DNA of 47,839 bases, from the NCBI GenBank assembly GCA_020346605.1, contig CP070784.1:1959465-2007303 (forward strand). The letters run 5' to 3'. The stretch's first letter is position 1; each line of letters starts with the position of its first letter. Shown here in pieces: positions 8,438 to 16,511 of the stretch. A model generated the notes under the pieces. The model made no database searches, had not been told where the DNA came from, and was given only the letters and a program-made list of their open reading frames with translations. The stretch is from Candidatus Bathyarchaeota archaeon. GTDB lineage: Archaea; Thermoproteota; Bathyarchaeia; TCS64. The translations under genes were made by a program, and so were the position numbers.

Positions 8438-8829
8438 CCGCTAAGATTGGGAACCACCTCAGTCAGCGAGGCAATCAGTGCGGCGGTGAACTCGCCCTCA
8501 CTCCCGCTGATGGTCTCGACCACGGTCCTTACGTTGGCGCTCATCAGCCATCTACCTGTTCCGAGCTCGGAGACGCTGTAGAACCTTCTGTCCAGGAGGA
8601 CGTCGAGGACCTCCCTCTCCGTCGCTTCCACGATCCAGTCCAGCCTGTTGTGCTCCAGGATGCTGCCGTGCTGGGCCTCGACCCTACCGACGATCTCCCC
8701 GACCTTCTCCCCCTTCTTCAGGAGCCTGCTGAAGATGGTGGATGGCTTAGCCCCGCTGGTGGTGGTGAGCATTGCCGTCGCGATCAGCGTCTCTACATCT
8801 GGGGTGTGGGCCACCAGCTTGAGCTTCAA
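8413..8829 (-). CDS. thyX: ThyX N-terminal domain, upstream part of a split gene
   Basis: The 138-codon frame starts with TTG at 8829 (MKLKLVAHTP), a typical ThyX beginning, and contains GSILEHNRLDW, the counterpart of the family's SVLEH element. Residues about 60-105 resemble a degenerate first ThyX-like repeat, as in longer archaeal ThyX proteins. It runs into a stop at 8413 after reading out of frame past a G5 run; the continuation is in the other frame (7799-8437). The start is 19 bases after the stop of the 87-residue gene upstream, so the two form an operon. Cause of the split is unresolved: missing base, true mutation, or -1 slippage. Confidence 0.85.
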   Translation of the reverse strand: MKLKLVAHTPDVETLIATAMLTTTSGAKPSTIFSRLLKKGEKVGEIVGRVEAQHGSILEHNRLDWIVEATEREVLDVLLDRRFYSVSELGTGRWLMSANVRTVVETISGSEGEFTAALIASLTEVVPNLSGCHRRGRL

Positions 8830-8848
8830 GGAGCAGGCCTCTATAGTG

Positions 8849-9112
8849 TCAGACAGGCGTGAACTCGGGCTTCTTGGGTTTTGCCTTCAGCTCCGGGGGG
8901 ACGTTCACCGCCCTGACGACGTTGATGGAGTTGATGACGTAGAGAGGCCTGCCGTCGGGCTCGAACCTCTTGAGCCGCTTCACCCCCCTGAGGACGAGCT
9001 TAACCTTTATTGTGGTGCCATCGCTGAGGGTGTAGGTGTTCCAGTTCTCCTCGACTTCCTTGAAGTCTAGGTCCACGCTGCCAGCGAGGGCCTCCACCGG
9101 TATCTTTGACAT
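8849..9112 (-). CDS. small conserved hypothetical protein upstream of thyX
   Basis: The 87-residue protein is read from ATG 9112 (MSKIPVEALAG); a GGTGG Shine-Dalgarno-like site lies about 10 bases upstream, which favours this over an in-frame start at 9205 that would abut thiI. The sequence alternates beta-strand-like stretches (TIKVKLVLRGVKRLKRF, PLYVINSINVVRAV) and ends in a Lys/Pro-rich tail. No catalytic or metal motif is visible. It is 19 bases upstream of thyX and lies downstream of thiI on the same strand. Function unknown. Confidence 0.7.
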   Translation of the reverse strand: MSKIPVEALAGSVDLDFKEVEENWNTYTLSDGTTIKVKLVLRGVKRLKRFEPDGRPLYVINSINVVRAVNVPPELKAKPKKPEFTPV

Positions 9113-9201
9113 TTTCTTGCCACCTGCATACTCAGAACCCAACGGGTATTTCAGGCTTCCCCAAAACACCTTGACTGACGAGTGGATGGGGAGAAGGGCT
9201 G

Positions 9202-10383
9202 TCAATTTTCAAGATCGATGTCTTTGAAAGTGATGCCTCGCACCGCATCGGAGCAGAGATCCACTAGGTCCAGCTCCTCCTCCAGCTCACGGACCTGGTC
9301 GATTCGGGCCTTCGTGGTCACCATGTCGGGCACGACTGTGCATCCCTCGACCCTGTGAGCGGTGACGGCGTAGGTTCCGACCCTCCTTGCGATGTCCTCT
9401 ATCTCGACCTTGTCGAGGCCGATGTTGGGCCTCAGCACAGGGATGGAGGTAGCACTGTCCAGCACAAAGAGGTTGTCCAGCGTCTGGGACGCGACCTGCC
9501 CGAGGCTCTCCCCCGTCACGATGCCAAGAGCCTCCTGCTCCTCGGCGAACGATGTTGCGATCCTGTACATGGACCTCTTGCACAGCACGCATCTCAGCTT
9601 GGGCTCTGACGCCTCCATTATCCGGCTCATCACCTCGCCCATCGGGGCCGTGTGGAGCCCAAAACCCGCTTCTGGAACGTATTCCGCTATGGTTCGACAT
9701 GCCAGCTCCGCCCTCTCGATGTAGCTTTCCCCAACCCATGGCCTCTGGTCCATGAAAAGCGGAAGGACCTCGGCCCCCCGTTTCATCATGAGCCAGGCGG
9801 CGACGGGGCTGTCGATGCCTCCACTGAAGAGTGAGATCAGCCTGCCCTGCGAGCCGTAGGGGAGCCCGCCAAAGCCCTTTAGAACCTCCGTGTACACGAA
9901 GGCGTCCCTGTCCCTGACCTCGATGTGCAGGGTCACGTCTGGCTCAGAGAGGTCCACGTGCACGCCGTTGCCCGAGAGGGCTCCGAGCACCGCCGAGCCG
10001 GCTTCGACGGCAAGGTCCCGGCTTGAGTAGGGGTGCTGCCCGACCACCTTCGGTCTGATGGCGAAGGACTGACCCTCCCCGATCCTCTCTGTGGCGATCT
10101 CAACTGTCAACCCGAGGACTGACTGGAGGTCTGGCTTCGTCCTCATGGAGGGCATAACATTGGCTACGCCAAACACGCTTGCAAGAGGTTTGGCTTCCGA
10201 GGCGGTTATACCCTCGACGTAGAGCCTGCCGAACCTTCGTTTGACCTCGACCCGTGCGTGCCCCTTCCTGGTCAGCATATTCCTTATCTGTGCCGCGAGG
10301 CGCCTCTCGAGGGTGATCCTCACAGGCCTGCTCTTGAGCGCGATCTCGCTGTAAGCCACTAGGATGGTCTCTAAGCCTCTCAA
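9202..10383 (-). CDS. thiI: tRNA sulfurtransferase ThiI (4-thiouridine synthesis)
   Basis: ThiI adenylates U8 of tRNA and adds sulfur to form 4-thiouridine; it can also serve thiazole formation. Order of domains in the 393-residue protein: N-terminal ferredoxin-like domain, THUMP domain, then the PP-loop ATPase with SGGIDSPVAAWLM. Cysteines in LRCVLCKRSM probably carry the sulfur relay. There is no C-terminal rhodanese domain, as in many archaea. The TTG at 10383 is preferred because a TATA-like CCTTATCTT is centred 28 bases upstream; a TTG at 10434 would give 17 more residues. The genes downstream (87-residue protein, thyX) lie on the same strand. Confidence 0.93.
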   Translation of the reverse strand: MRGLETILVAYSEIALKSRPVRITLERRLAAQIRNMLTRKGHARVEVKRRFGRLYVEGITASEAKPLASVFGVANVMPSMRTKPDLQSVLGLTVEIATERIGEGQSFAIRPKVVGQHPYSSRDLAVEAGSAVLGALSGNGVHVDLSEPDVTLHIEVRDRDAFVYTEVLKGFGGLPYGSQGRLISLFSGGIDSPVAAWLMMKRGAEVLPLFMDQRPWVGESYIERAELACRTIAEYVPEAGFGLHTAPMGEVMSRIMEASEPKLRCVLCKRSMYRIATSFAEEQEALGIVTGESLGQVASQTLDNLFVLDSATSIPVLRPNIGLDKVEIEDIARRVGTYAVTAHRVEGCTVVPDMVTTKARIDQVRELEEELDLVDLCSDAVRGITFKDIDLEN

Positions 10384-10473
10384 CCCGTTAGCGATCTGAT
10401 GGGAAGGAAGATAAGGGGTTCGATCAAGAGTCAACCTTTATGAAACACCTTTCGAAACTACACTCTGATAGAG

Positions 10474-11064
10474 TTGTCTTTCTGGGATGACTGGTTCAAG
10501 AGACTCAGGGAGAGGAAGGGATTCTTCTTCCCCGAGATAGACAAGATGATCGAGGACATGGAGAAGGAGATGGCCGAGGCGTTCAAGGACATGGAGAACG
10601 TGATGCCCCGGGACATGGTCCGAGTAAGGCGCCTGCCCGACGGCTCAGTCAGGCGCGAGTACGGTCCCTTCGTCTACGGCTACTCTGTGAAGATCGGGCC
10701 GGACGGAAAGCCCATCGTAAGGGAGTTTGGTAACCTCAAGCCCGGGAGGGGCGGGGAGGGGCAGCCCCCCCTCGACCTCCAGGACAGGAGAGAGCCCCTC
10801 ATCGATGTCGTCGAGGAGGACGACGCAATCAAAGTCGTGGCGGAACTCCCCGGCGTCGAGAAGGACAACATCAACCTCTTCATCACCGATAACGTGCTCA
10901 CACTGGACGTGGACACCCTCGACAGGAGGTACCACAAGGAGCTAACGCTCCCCGTCGAGGTGGACGAGGCCACCGCAAGGTCCACATACAAAAACGGCGT
11001 CCTCGAGACGGTGATCAAGAAAAAGAAGCGGAAAGACAAGGGAAGACAGCTCAGAATAGAGTAG
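10474..11064 (+). CDS. Hsp20/alpha-crystallin family small heat shock protein
   Basis: A 196-residue chaperone that should bind unfolding proteins as an oligomer. It starts at TTG 10474 (SFWDDWFKRL), with a TATA-like TTATGAAA about 33 bases upstream. Residues 1-100 form a long charged N-terminal arm with DMEKEMAEAFKDMEN. The alpha-crystallin domain spans about 105-190 and includes VVAELPGVEKDNI and the conserved ATYKNGVLE-like segment (STYKNGVLETVIKKK). The end QLRIE is a weak version of the IxI anchoring motif. The gene is divergent from thiI. Confidence 0.92.
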   Translation: MSFWDDWFKRLRERKGFFFPEIDKMIEDMEKEMAEAFKDMENVMPRDMVRVRRLPDGSVRREYGPFVYGYSVKIGPDGKPIVREFGNLKPGRGGEGQPPLDLQDRREPLIDVVEEDDAIKVVAELPGVEKDNINLFITDNVLTLDVDTLDRRYHKELTLPVEVDEATARSTYKNGVLETVIKKKKRKDKGRQLRIE

Positions 11065-11067
11065 GCG

Positions 11068-12120
11068 CTACTCCACACCTCTCTTTTCCAGGATCATGGT
11101 CGACAAGACGTCTCTGCCGAACTCGGCGGCACGCTCAAGCCTCTCCCCCACGTGAGGGTGGACCCAGAATCTCTCGAAGACATGGAGGACGGCAGCCTCT
11201 CGGGGTGCGGACAGGTCGTAACCCATGAGCCTCTCCATGTCGAAGCCATATTTTCTGGCGACATCCCTCAGAGAGTAGAAGTCCCTGATGGCCGAGACAG
11301 GGTCTTGGAACGCTAGCCCTTTCAAGGAGGCCCCTATAGCGCGGATCTTGCCCTTCGGTTTGCCCCCGAGACCGGCGGACACCTTTACGAGGGCCGTCAT
11401 GAAGCTCGAATGGGAGGCAATCTGGACGAGGCAAAATTCGTCTGCGAATCGGGACATCTGCTCACAGGCTGATGCGTGCTGAGTGTATGTGAAGGCGAAA
11501 AGCAGGTATCCCCACCCGGCAAGCAGTATGTCAATAATACCTGTGGACTTTCCCTCAAGCCTACTCCTGATGTACCCTCCCGCTATCCTACTTGAAAGGC
11601 TCAGTATCCCAGCTTGGGCAGTCGCCACACTAAGCAGCCCGGACCTTGAGCACCCCATCAGATAGGTGACGACGGCCCCCACCTCCCTTGAAGTCAGTTC
11701 TGCAAGGAGCCCTCTCGTAAGTAGGATGACGGGCCTACCAGCAACGGAGGACACCACGAATGCGTCCGGGGCTTCGAGGTCAACTTCGCCCAGTCTCCAA
11801 GCTCTGAAACCAGCCTTCTCTGCCCAAGCGTCCACAAGCGACCACAGCACAATGTCGTCCTTCCTCCCGATCCAATGGGGCTTGAGAAGGGACGTTATGA
11901 GCCAAGGCGCTAGGAGCCGCTCAATCAGGACCGCGAGAACGGCTGCAGCGAGACCCACTGCCGTTGCATGGAGCAAGCCGAATCCGGTGAGAGGTAAGAC
12001 TATGACCCAAGAGACCAACTCAAATAGGGCTACGTGGATGGCGAGGTGGATCCCGAGGGCGGGGAGCAGTCTCTCGTGGGGTTGTGGCATGAAATCTGCC
12101 TGAGAGTAGACCCAATCCAT
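11068..12120 (-). CDS. HtpX/M48-like membrane protein lacking the zinc site
   Basis: The 350-residue protein has the layout of M48 membrane peptidases: N-terminal hydrophobic segments at about 24-52 and 52-75, a cytosolic domain with ALRVG-like DAFVVSSVAGRPVILLTRGLL, then a further hydrophobic pair at about 165-210. Where the family has HExxH, this protein reads Y153 L M G C157 after SREVGAVV, so both histidines and the glutamate are gone. The third ligand region (ExxAD) reads S223-R-F-A-D. The late THPP-like motif survives as VHPHVGERLE. It is therefore probably an inactive relative with a structural or regulatory role. It converges on the hsp20 gene with 3 bases between stops. Confidence 0.75.
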   Translation of the reverse strand: MDWVYSQADFMPQPHERLLPALGIHLAIHVALFELVSWVIVLPLTGFGLLHATAVGLAAAVLAVLIERLLAPWLITSLLKPHWIGRKDDIVLWSLVDAWAEKAGFRAWRLGEVDLEAPDAFVVSSVAGRPVILLTRGLLAELTSREVGAVVTYLMGCSRSGLLSVATAQAGILSLSSRIAGGYIRSRLEGKSTGIIDILLAGWGYLLFAFTYTQHASACEQMSRFADEFCLVQIASHSSFMTALVKVSAGLGGKPKGKIRAIGASLKGLAFQDPVSAIRDFYSLRDVARKYGFDMERLMGYDLSAPREAAVLHVFERFWVHPHVGERLERAAEFGRDVLSTMILEKRGVE

Positions 12121-12579
12121 TGATATCTCTTGCGAAGTAGTCCAGAGAAACTCCCGGAAAAATCCCTATGGCTTGTCGGAATATATTTATTGGGTGGGCT
12201 CAACAATGAGCTTGGCCAATGATGTGAAGGCATTAGGGCGATTAATGACCGATCAGAGTTAATCTGAGGCCAACCAACGACTATCCGAAGATTTCACTTA
12301 TGAATGTTCCATGGGTGATCTAGCCCGATAGAAGTCGTTAGTCCGAGCGTGTTGGATCGCCACCCCTGAAGTCGTGTATCCCAGCGAACAAATTTAATGT
12401 CCTTTACAACATGCCCTTTTTAATATATTTTAATTATTTTAAATACGTATGGTATATACAATTTCAATCTAATAACATAAAGCTTTTATCCACTCGTAGA
12501 AACATCAACAGAGCTGAGATGATAAGTCCGCAGTACAAGCGGATGAACTCAGGCTTATCTTCTTTTAGACATTGATGAG
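12121..12579. other. 459-base spacer before the oxidoreductase operon
   Basis: It holds an AT-rich promoter-like tract at about 12418-12490 including GCTTTTATCC, and a second box TCTTTTAGAC at about 12561-12570 close to the porG start. On the left, AATAAATATATTCC on the minus strand (about 12181-12194) may be the promoter of the M48-like gene. I find no open frame of convincing composition and no tRNA fold in the GC-richer middle (12230-12400). Confidence 0.4.
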
Positions 12580-13158
12580 GTGAATGGAACGGTAGAGGAG
12601 ATAAGGCTTCACGGAATGGGTGGCCAAGGGGTCGTGGCGGCCGGGGAGCTGATTGCGATCGCAGCCTCCCGCGAAAACAAGTTCTGCAGGGCCTTCCCCA
12701 TGTACGGCTCGGCCAGGAGAGGGGCGCCTGTGCTCGCCTTCGCTCAGATCGGGCACGAATCGGAGGCGACCAGGTCCATGATCTATCACCCCAATTACCT
12801 GCTGATCCTGGATCCCTTGATGGCCGAGTCGATGGATCTCATGGGCGGCCTCAAGGAGGGCGGCGTCATCCTTTTCAACTCCGAGAAGTCGGCGGATGAA
12901 GCGAAGGGGCTCTTCAACGTGCGGCTTTCGAAGCTTGGTGTCGTGGACGCTATGGGCATCGCCGAGAGGGTGCTTGGGAGGCCGATACCAAATACCGCGA
13001 TACTCGGCGCCCTATCTAAGGTCACGGGCGTTCTGAAGCTGGAGTCTGTGAACTGGGCGATCCGGAGAAGGTTCGCCGACAGGCTGGCAGAGGTCAACAT
13101 CGAGGCGGCGAAGGAGGGCCACGACTCTGTCGACGTGATGGCCTTCGAGGTGAGCTGA
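12580..13158 (+). CDS. porG: 2-oxoacid (pyruvate-type):ferredoxin oxidoreductase gamma subunit
   Basis: This subunit is part of the enzyme that oxidises pyruvate (or a related 2-oxoacid) with CoA to acyl-CoA, CO2 and reduced ferredoxin. The 192-residue length is normal. EIRLHGMGGQGVVAAGELIA and FPMYGSARRGAPV are the family signatures at residues about 6-55. The start is GTG 12580; no ATG fits. It is followed after 5 bases by the delta gene, and then by a fused alpha-beta gene, giving the archaeal gene order gamma-delta-alpha-beta. Confidence 0.93.
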   Translation: MNGTVEEIRLHGMGGQGVVAAGELIAIAASRENKFCRAFPMYGSARRGAPVLAFAQIGHESEATRSMIYHPNYLLILDPLMAESMDLMGGLKEGGVILFNSEKSADEAKGLFNVRLSKLGVVDAMGIAERVLGRPIPNTAILGALSKVTGVLKLESVNWAIRRRFADRLAEVNIEAAKEGHDSVDVMAFEVS

Positions 13159-13163
13159 GGAAT

Positions 13164-13442
13164 ATGTTGAGTCAAACCAGAGAGGGGCTTGTGAAGGGGA
13201 TGATCGTCATCCACAGGGCCAACAAGGGAGGGCAGTTCGTCGGGAACTGGAGGATCCACGCCCCTAGGCTCGACGACGAGGTGTGCACGGCGTGTGGTCT
13301 CTGCGCCTCCTTCTGCCCCGAGGCCGCGATCAGCACCGACGAGGAGGGAAAGCCCGAGATCGATTGGAGATTCTGCAAGGGATGCGGCATCTGCGCCAAC
13401 GAGTGTCCGACCGGTGCGATGACCATGGTCAAGGAGGAATGA
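13164..13442 (+). CDS. porD: 2-oxoacid:ferredoxin oxidoreductase delta subunit (2[4Fe-4S] ferredoxin)
   Basis: The 92-residue protein carries two complete ferredoxin motifs, CTACGLCASFCP and CKGCGICANECP, and passes electrons from the TPP site to external ferredoxin. The N-terminal 35 residues (RANKGGQFVGNWR) are typical of PorD. Its stop overlaps the start of the alpha-beta gene as ATGA (13439-13442), so translation is coupled. Confidence 0.94.
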   Translation: MLSQTREGLVKGMIVIHRANKGGQFVGNWRIHAPRLDDEVCTACGLCASFCPEAAISTDEEGKPEIDWRFCKGCGICANECPTGAMTMVKEE

Positions 13443-15544
13443 ACGTGGCCGAGTACGACGTGATGCCCGGGAACAAAGCCGTGGCCCATGCGGTCAGGTT
13501 GGCCCGCGTCGAGGTCATACCAGTCTTCCCTATAACCCCCCAAACGACCATCGTGGAGTACCTCGGCGAGTTCGTGGCCAACGGCGAGTTGGACGCCGAG
13601 TACATCCAGTCCGAGGGGGAGCACAGCTGCCTCGGGATGGCGGTGGGCGCCTCTCTTGCAGGAGCCAGGACTTTCACAGCGACCTGCTCTCAGGGCCTCG
13701 CGTACATGCACGAGGTCGTCGCACAGGCGCCGTCCTACAGAACACCCATCGTGATGGCTGTCGCCAATCGGACCCTCGGCTGGTACTGGAGCTTGGGCCC
13801 TGACTACTCCGATATTATGCCCGAGCTCAACGTCGGCTGGCTGACCATGTTCGCGGAGAGTAACCAGGAGTGCCTCGACATGGTACTCCAGCTATACAGG
13901 ATCTCTGAGGACCACCGTGTGCTCCTCCCCTCGATGCTCAGCCTCGACGGCTTCTACCTCAGCTACAGCCAGGAGCGGGTGAGCATCCCGGACCAAGGGC
14001 TGGTGGACGGCTTCCTCCCGTCCTATGAGGCTCCATACCTGGTGGACCCGACGGTGAGCGATAGCTGGCCCTCGGCCGGAATCCCGCCCGTACTTCACAC
14101 GCCATACAGGAGGCGGCTGGAGGGGGTCATGGAGGACGCTAAGAATATCGTCGCAGAGGTCGACTCTGAGTTCGGTGAGGTCTTCGGTAGAAGCTACGGG
14201 GGGCTATTGGAGAGGTATAGTTGCGAAGACGCCGAGTCGCTGCTCGTCACCATGGGCTCCATGACCACCGCAGCTCGGAGGGCCGTCGACAGGCTGAGGG
14301 GTGAGGGGGAGCGTATAGGCCTCGTCAAGCTGAGGTTCATAAGGCCCTTCCCGGTATCCGAGTTTAAGGATTTGGCGGAGAGTGTGAACGCCATCGGCGT
14401 CGTAGATAGGATGGTCCTGCATGGCACTGGTGGCGGAGGCGCCTTCTCAGATGTCAAATCCGCTCTGTACTCGCTGGAGGACGGGCCGCCCGTGCTGAAC
14501 TTCGTGACGGGGATGGGCGGAGAGGACATACCCATCGATGATCTGGTCTACATGGGAAGGAAAGTGATCAAAGCCGCCTCAACGGGGGAGGTCGAATCGG
14601 AGGTCGAGTTCGTCGAGCACGAGTTCCAGGCAGAGGGAGGGCCGGTCGAACTCGAGTGGAAGGAGCCTATCTACCCTGGGAGCGATGGCTGCGCAGGCTG
14701 CGGTGCGAGCATTATCATTAGGCACATGCTCAGGGTCCTCGGCCACGACACTGTCATCGTGAACCCTCCCAGCTGCTCCGGCGTCAACTACGGAGGCGTC
14801 GCCGACGTCCCATGGATACTGGCCAACTACGCCGCCGGTGCCGGCTTCGAGACAGGGATCTACAGGGCCTACAAGAAGAAAGGTAAGGCTGACAAGATCT
14901 ACGTCACCAGCTTCTCGGGCGACGGCGGAACCGTGGACATAGGCCTCCAGGCGATCTCGGGCGCAGCCGAGCGGGGCGAGAGCATGATGTGGGTCTGCTA
15001 CGACAACGAGGCCTACATGAACACAGGTATCCAGAGGAGCAGCTCCACGCCGATGTTCGCCTCGACGACTTCGACGCCGGTGGGCTCCGTCTGGAAAGGT
15101 AAGCCCCAGAGGAGGAAGAACATGGTACTAATCATGGCAGCGCACAGGATCCCCTACATCGCCACCGCCTCTCTTGCGTACCTCCCAGACTTGGAGAGAA
15201 AGATAAGGAGGGCTGCGGAGGTGACGAGGAGCGGAAAGGGTCTCGCCTACATTCACGTCCAGCAGCCCTGCCCTACAGGCTGGTACTATCCCTCCGAGAA
15301 GACCGTCGAGATCGCCAGGCTCGCCGTCCAGACGGGGGCTTGGCCGCTACTGGAGGTGGAGGACGGAGTCCTGAAGGTGAACGTCAGGCCTAGGGAGCTC
15401 AAGCCCATCGGTGAGTACCTCAAGCACCAGCGCAGGTTTCGCCACGTCTCTGAGGAACAGCTGAAGGTACTGCAGAGCGAGGTCTCGAGAGACTGGGAGA
15501 GCTGGCTCAAGATGGAGAAGCTGGCTAGGCTACCCTGGTACTGA
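13439..15544 (+). CDS. 2-oxoacid:ferredoxin oxidoreductase, fused alpha-beta subunit
   Basis: A single 701-codon frame encodes what are normally two proteins. Residues about 1-400 are PorA-like: VFPITPQTTIVEYL, FTATCSQGLAYMHE, AESNQECLDM. Residues about 415-701 are PorB-like: GCAGCGA, NPPSCSGVNYG, GDGGTVDIGLQ for TPP-Mg binding, and CYDNEAYMNTGIQRSSSTP, with a last conserved Cys in QQPCPTGWYYP. A linker of roughly 25 charged residues joins them. The ATG overlaps the delta stop; GTG 13445 is an alternative start and has better spacing from AAGGAGG at 13431-13437. The match to PorA/PorB rather than KorA/KorB favours pyruvate, but the alpha loop SLGPDYSD differs from the common IWNDHSD, so another 2-oxoacid is possible. 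Confidence 0.92.
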   Translation: MNVAEYDVMPGNKAVAHAVRLARVEVIPVFPITPQTTIVEYLGEFVANGELDAEYIQSEGEHSCLGMAVGASLAGARTFTATCSQGLAYMHEVVAQAPSYRTPIVMAVANRTLGWYWSLGPDYSDIMPELNVGWLTMFAESNQECLDMVLQLYRISEDHRVLLPSMLSLDGFYLSYSQERVSIPDQGLVDGFLPSYEAPYLVDPTVSDSWPSAGIPPVLHTPYRRRLEGVMEDAKNIVAEVDSEFGEVFGRSYGGLLERYSCEDAESLLVTMGSMTTAARRAVDRLRGEGERIGLVKLRFIRPFPVSEFKDLAESVNAIGVVDRMVLHGTGGGGAFSDVKSALYSLEDGPPVLNFVTGMGGEDIPIDDLVYMGRKVIKAASTGEVESEVEFVEHEFQAEGGPVELEWKEPIYPGSDGCAGCGASIIIRHMLRVLGHDTVIVNPPSCSGVNYGGVADVPWILANYAAGAGFETGIYRAYKKKGKADKIYVTSFSGDGGTVDIGLQAISGAAERGESMMWVCYDNEAYMNTGIQRSSSTPMFASTTSTPVGSVWKGKPQRRKNMVLIMAAHRIPYIATASLAYLPDLERKIRRAAEVTRSGKGLAYIHVQQPCPTGWYYPSEKTVEIARLAVQTGAWPLLEVEDGVLKVNVRPRELKPIGEYLKHQRRFRHVSEEQLKVLQSEVSRDWESWLKMEKLARLPWY

Positions 15545-15653
15545 TGACATCCCCATTTCCCAACTTGATCTAAAAGCAGGGGGGTCTTCGCTCCCCGGGT
15601 ACCTCTGGAACGTTTTTTATCGCCCACAGCGGGATGCTAACTAGACGGATACG

Positions 15654-16511
15654 ATGAAGATCACGCCTCTCGCCTTCGAGAGTATGGGCGTCAGGAGCAT
15701 GTGCACCCATGTCCGGACCGACGACATCAACTTGGTCATCGACCCAGCCGTGTCGCTGGCACCGAGCAGATTCGGACTGCCGCCTCACAAGGTTGAGGAG
15801 GAGGCCAAGGAGGGCCTCTGGAGGCGAGCTAAGAAGGCGGTTGCCGACGCCGACGTCATCATCGTCACGCACTACCACTTCGACCACGTCGACCCCAAGG
15901 AGCCTGAGATCTACCGGGGTAAGAGGGTGCTCCTCAAGCATCCAAGGAGGATGATCAACCCCAGCCAGAAGGCTAGAGCGGCGTCCTTCATAAGGAGCAT
16001 CAAGGGGCTCGCCCAAGAGATCGAGTACGCCGACAACAGGTCCTTCACCTACGGCGACACCATGCTCCGATTCTCCAAGCCAGTCCCCCACGGCTCCGAC
16101 GCGACGAGGGGATACGTTGTAGAGGTCTGCGTCGAGTCGGGAGAGAGGTTTGTTCACACCTCAGACGTGCAGGGGCCCGTCCTGGACGAGCAAGCAGCGT
16201 TCATCATGGCCCAGAGGCCTGGCGTCCTGTTTGTGGACGGCCCATCGACGTACCTTGTGTCGCCCATGGCGGAGATCGAGCTGCGGAGGGCAAACGAGTA
16301 TCTTCTTGGGATTATGAGGGATGCCGAGGTCGATCGACTGGTCATTGACCATCACCTTGCCCGTGACATCGACTACAGGGAGAGGATAAGACCAATCATC
16401 GCCGCCGGTGAGGAACTCGGCGTCTCTATCCAGGTCGCCGCAGAGTTTTTAGATGTGGAGGCAAATCTGCTTGAGGCGATGAGACCGGCGCTCTACGAGA
16501 GGGATGGCTAA
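15654..16511 (+). CDS. UPF0282 family metallo-beta-lactamase-fold hydrolase
   Basis: The 285-residue protein starts MKITPLAFESMGVRSMCT, the hallmark of the archaeal UPF0282 family. The metal-binding motif is THYHFDHVDP at about residues 70-79, followed by PHG, HTSDVQGP and DHHLARD, which supply further ligands of the MBL fold. Substrate unknown. A TATA-like TTTTTATCG centred at about 15618 gives a leader near 9 bases. The stop overlaps the start of the coiled-coil gene by 8 bases, so the two are co-translated and probably work together. Confidence 0.88.
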   Translation: MKITPLAFESMGVRSMCTHVRTDDINLVIDPAVSLAPSRFGLPPHKVEEEAKEGLWRRAKKAVADADVIIVTHYHFDHVDPKEPEIYRGKRVLLKHPRRMINPSQKARAASFIRSIKGLAQEIEYADNRSFTYGDTMLRFSKPVPHGSDATRGYVVEVCVESGERFVHTSDVQGPVLDEQAAFIMAQRPGVLFVDGPSTYLVSPMAEIELRRANEYLLGIMRDAEVDRLVIDHHLARDIDYRERIRPIIAAGEELGVSIQVAAEFLDVEANLLEAMRPALYERDG

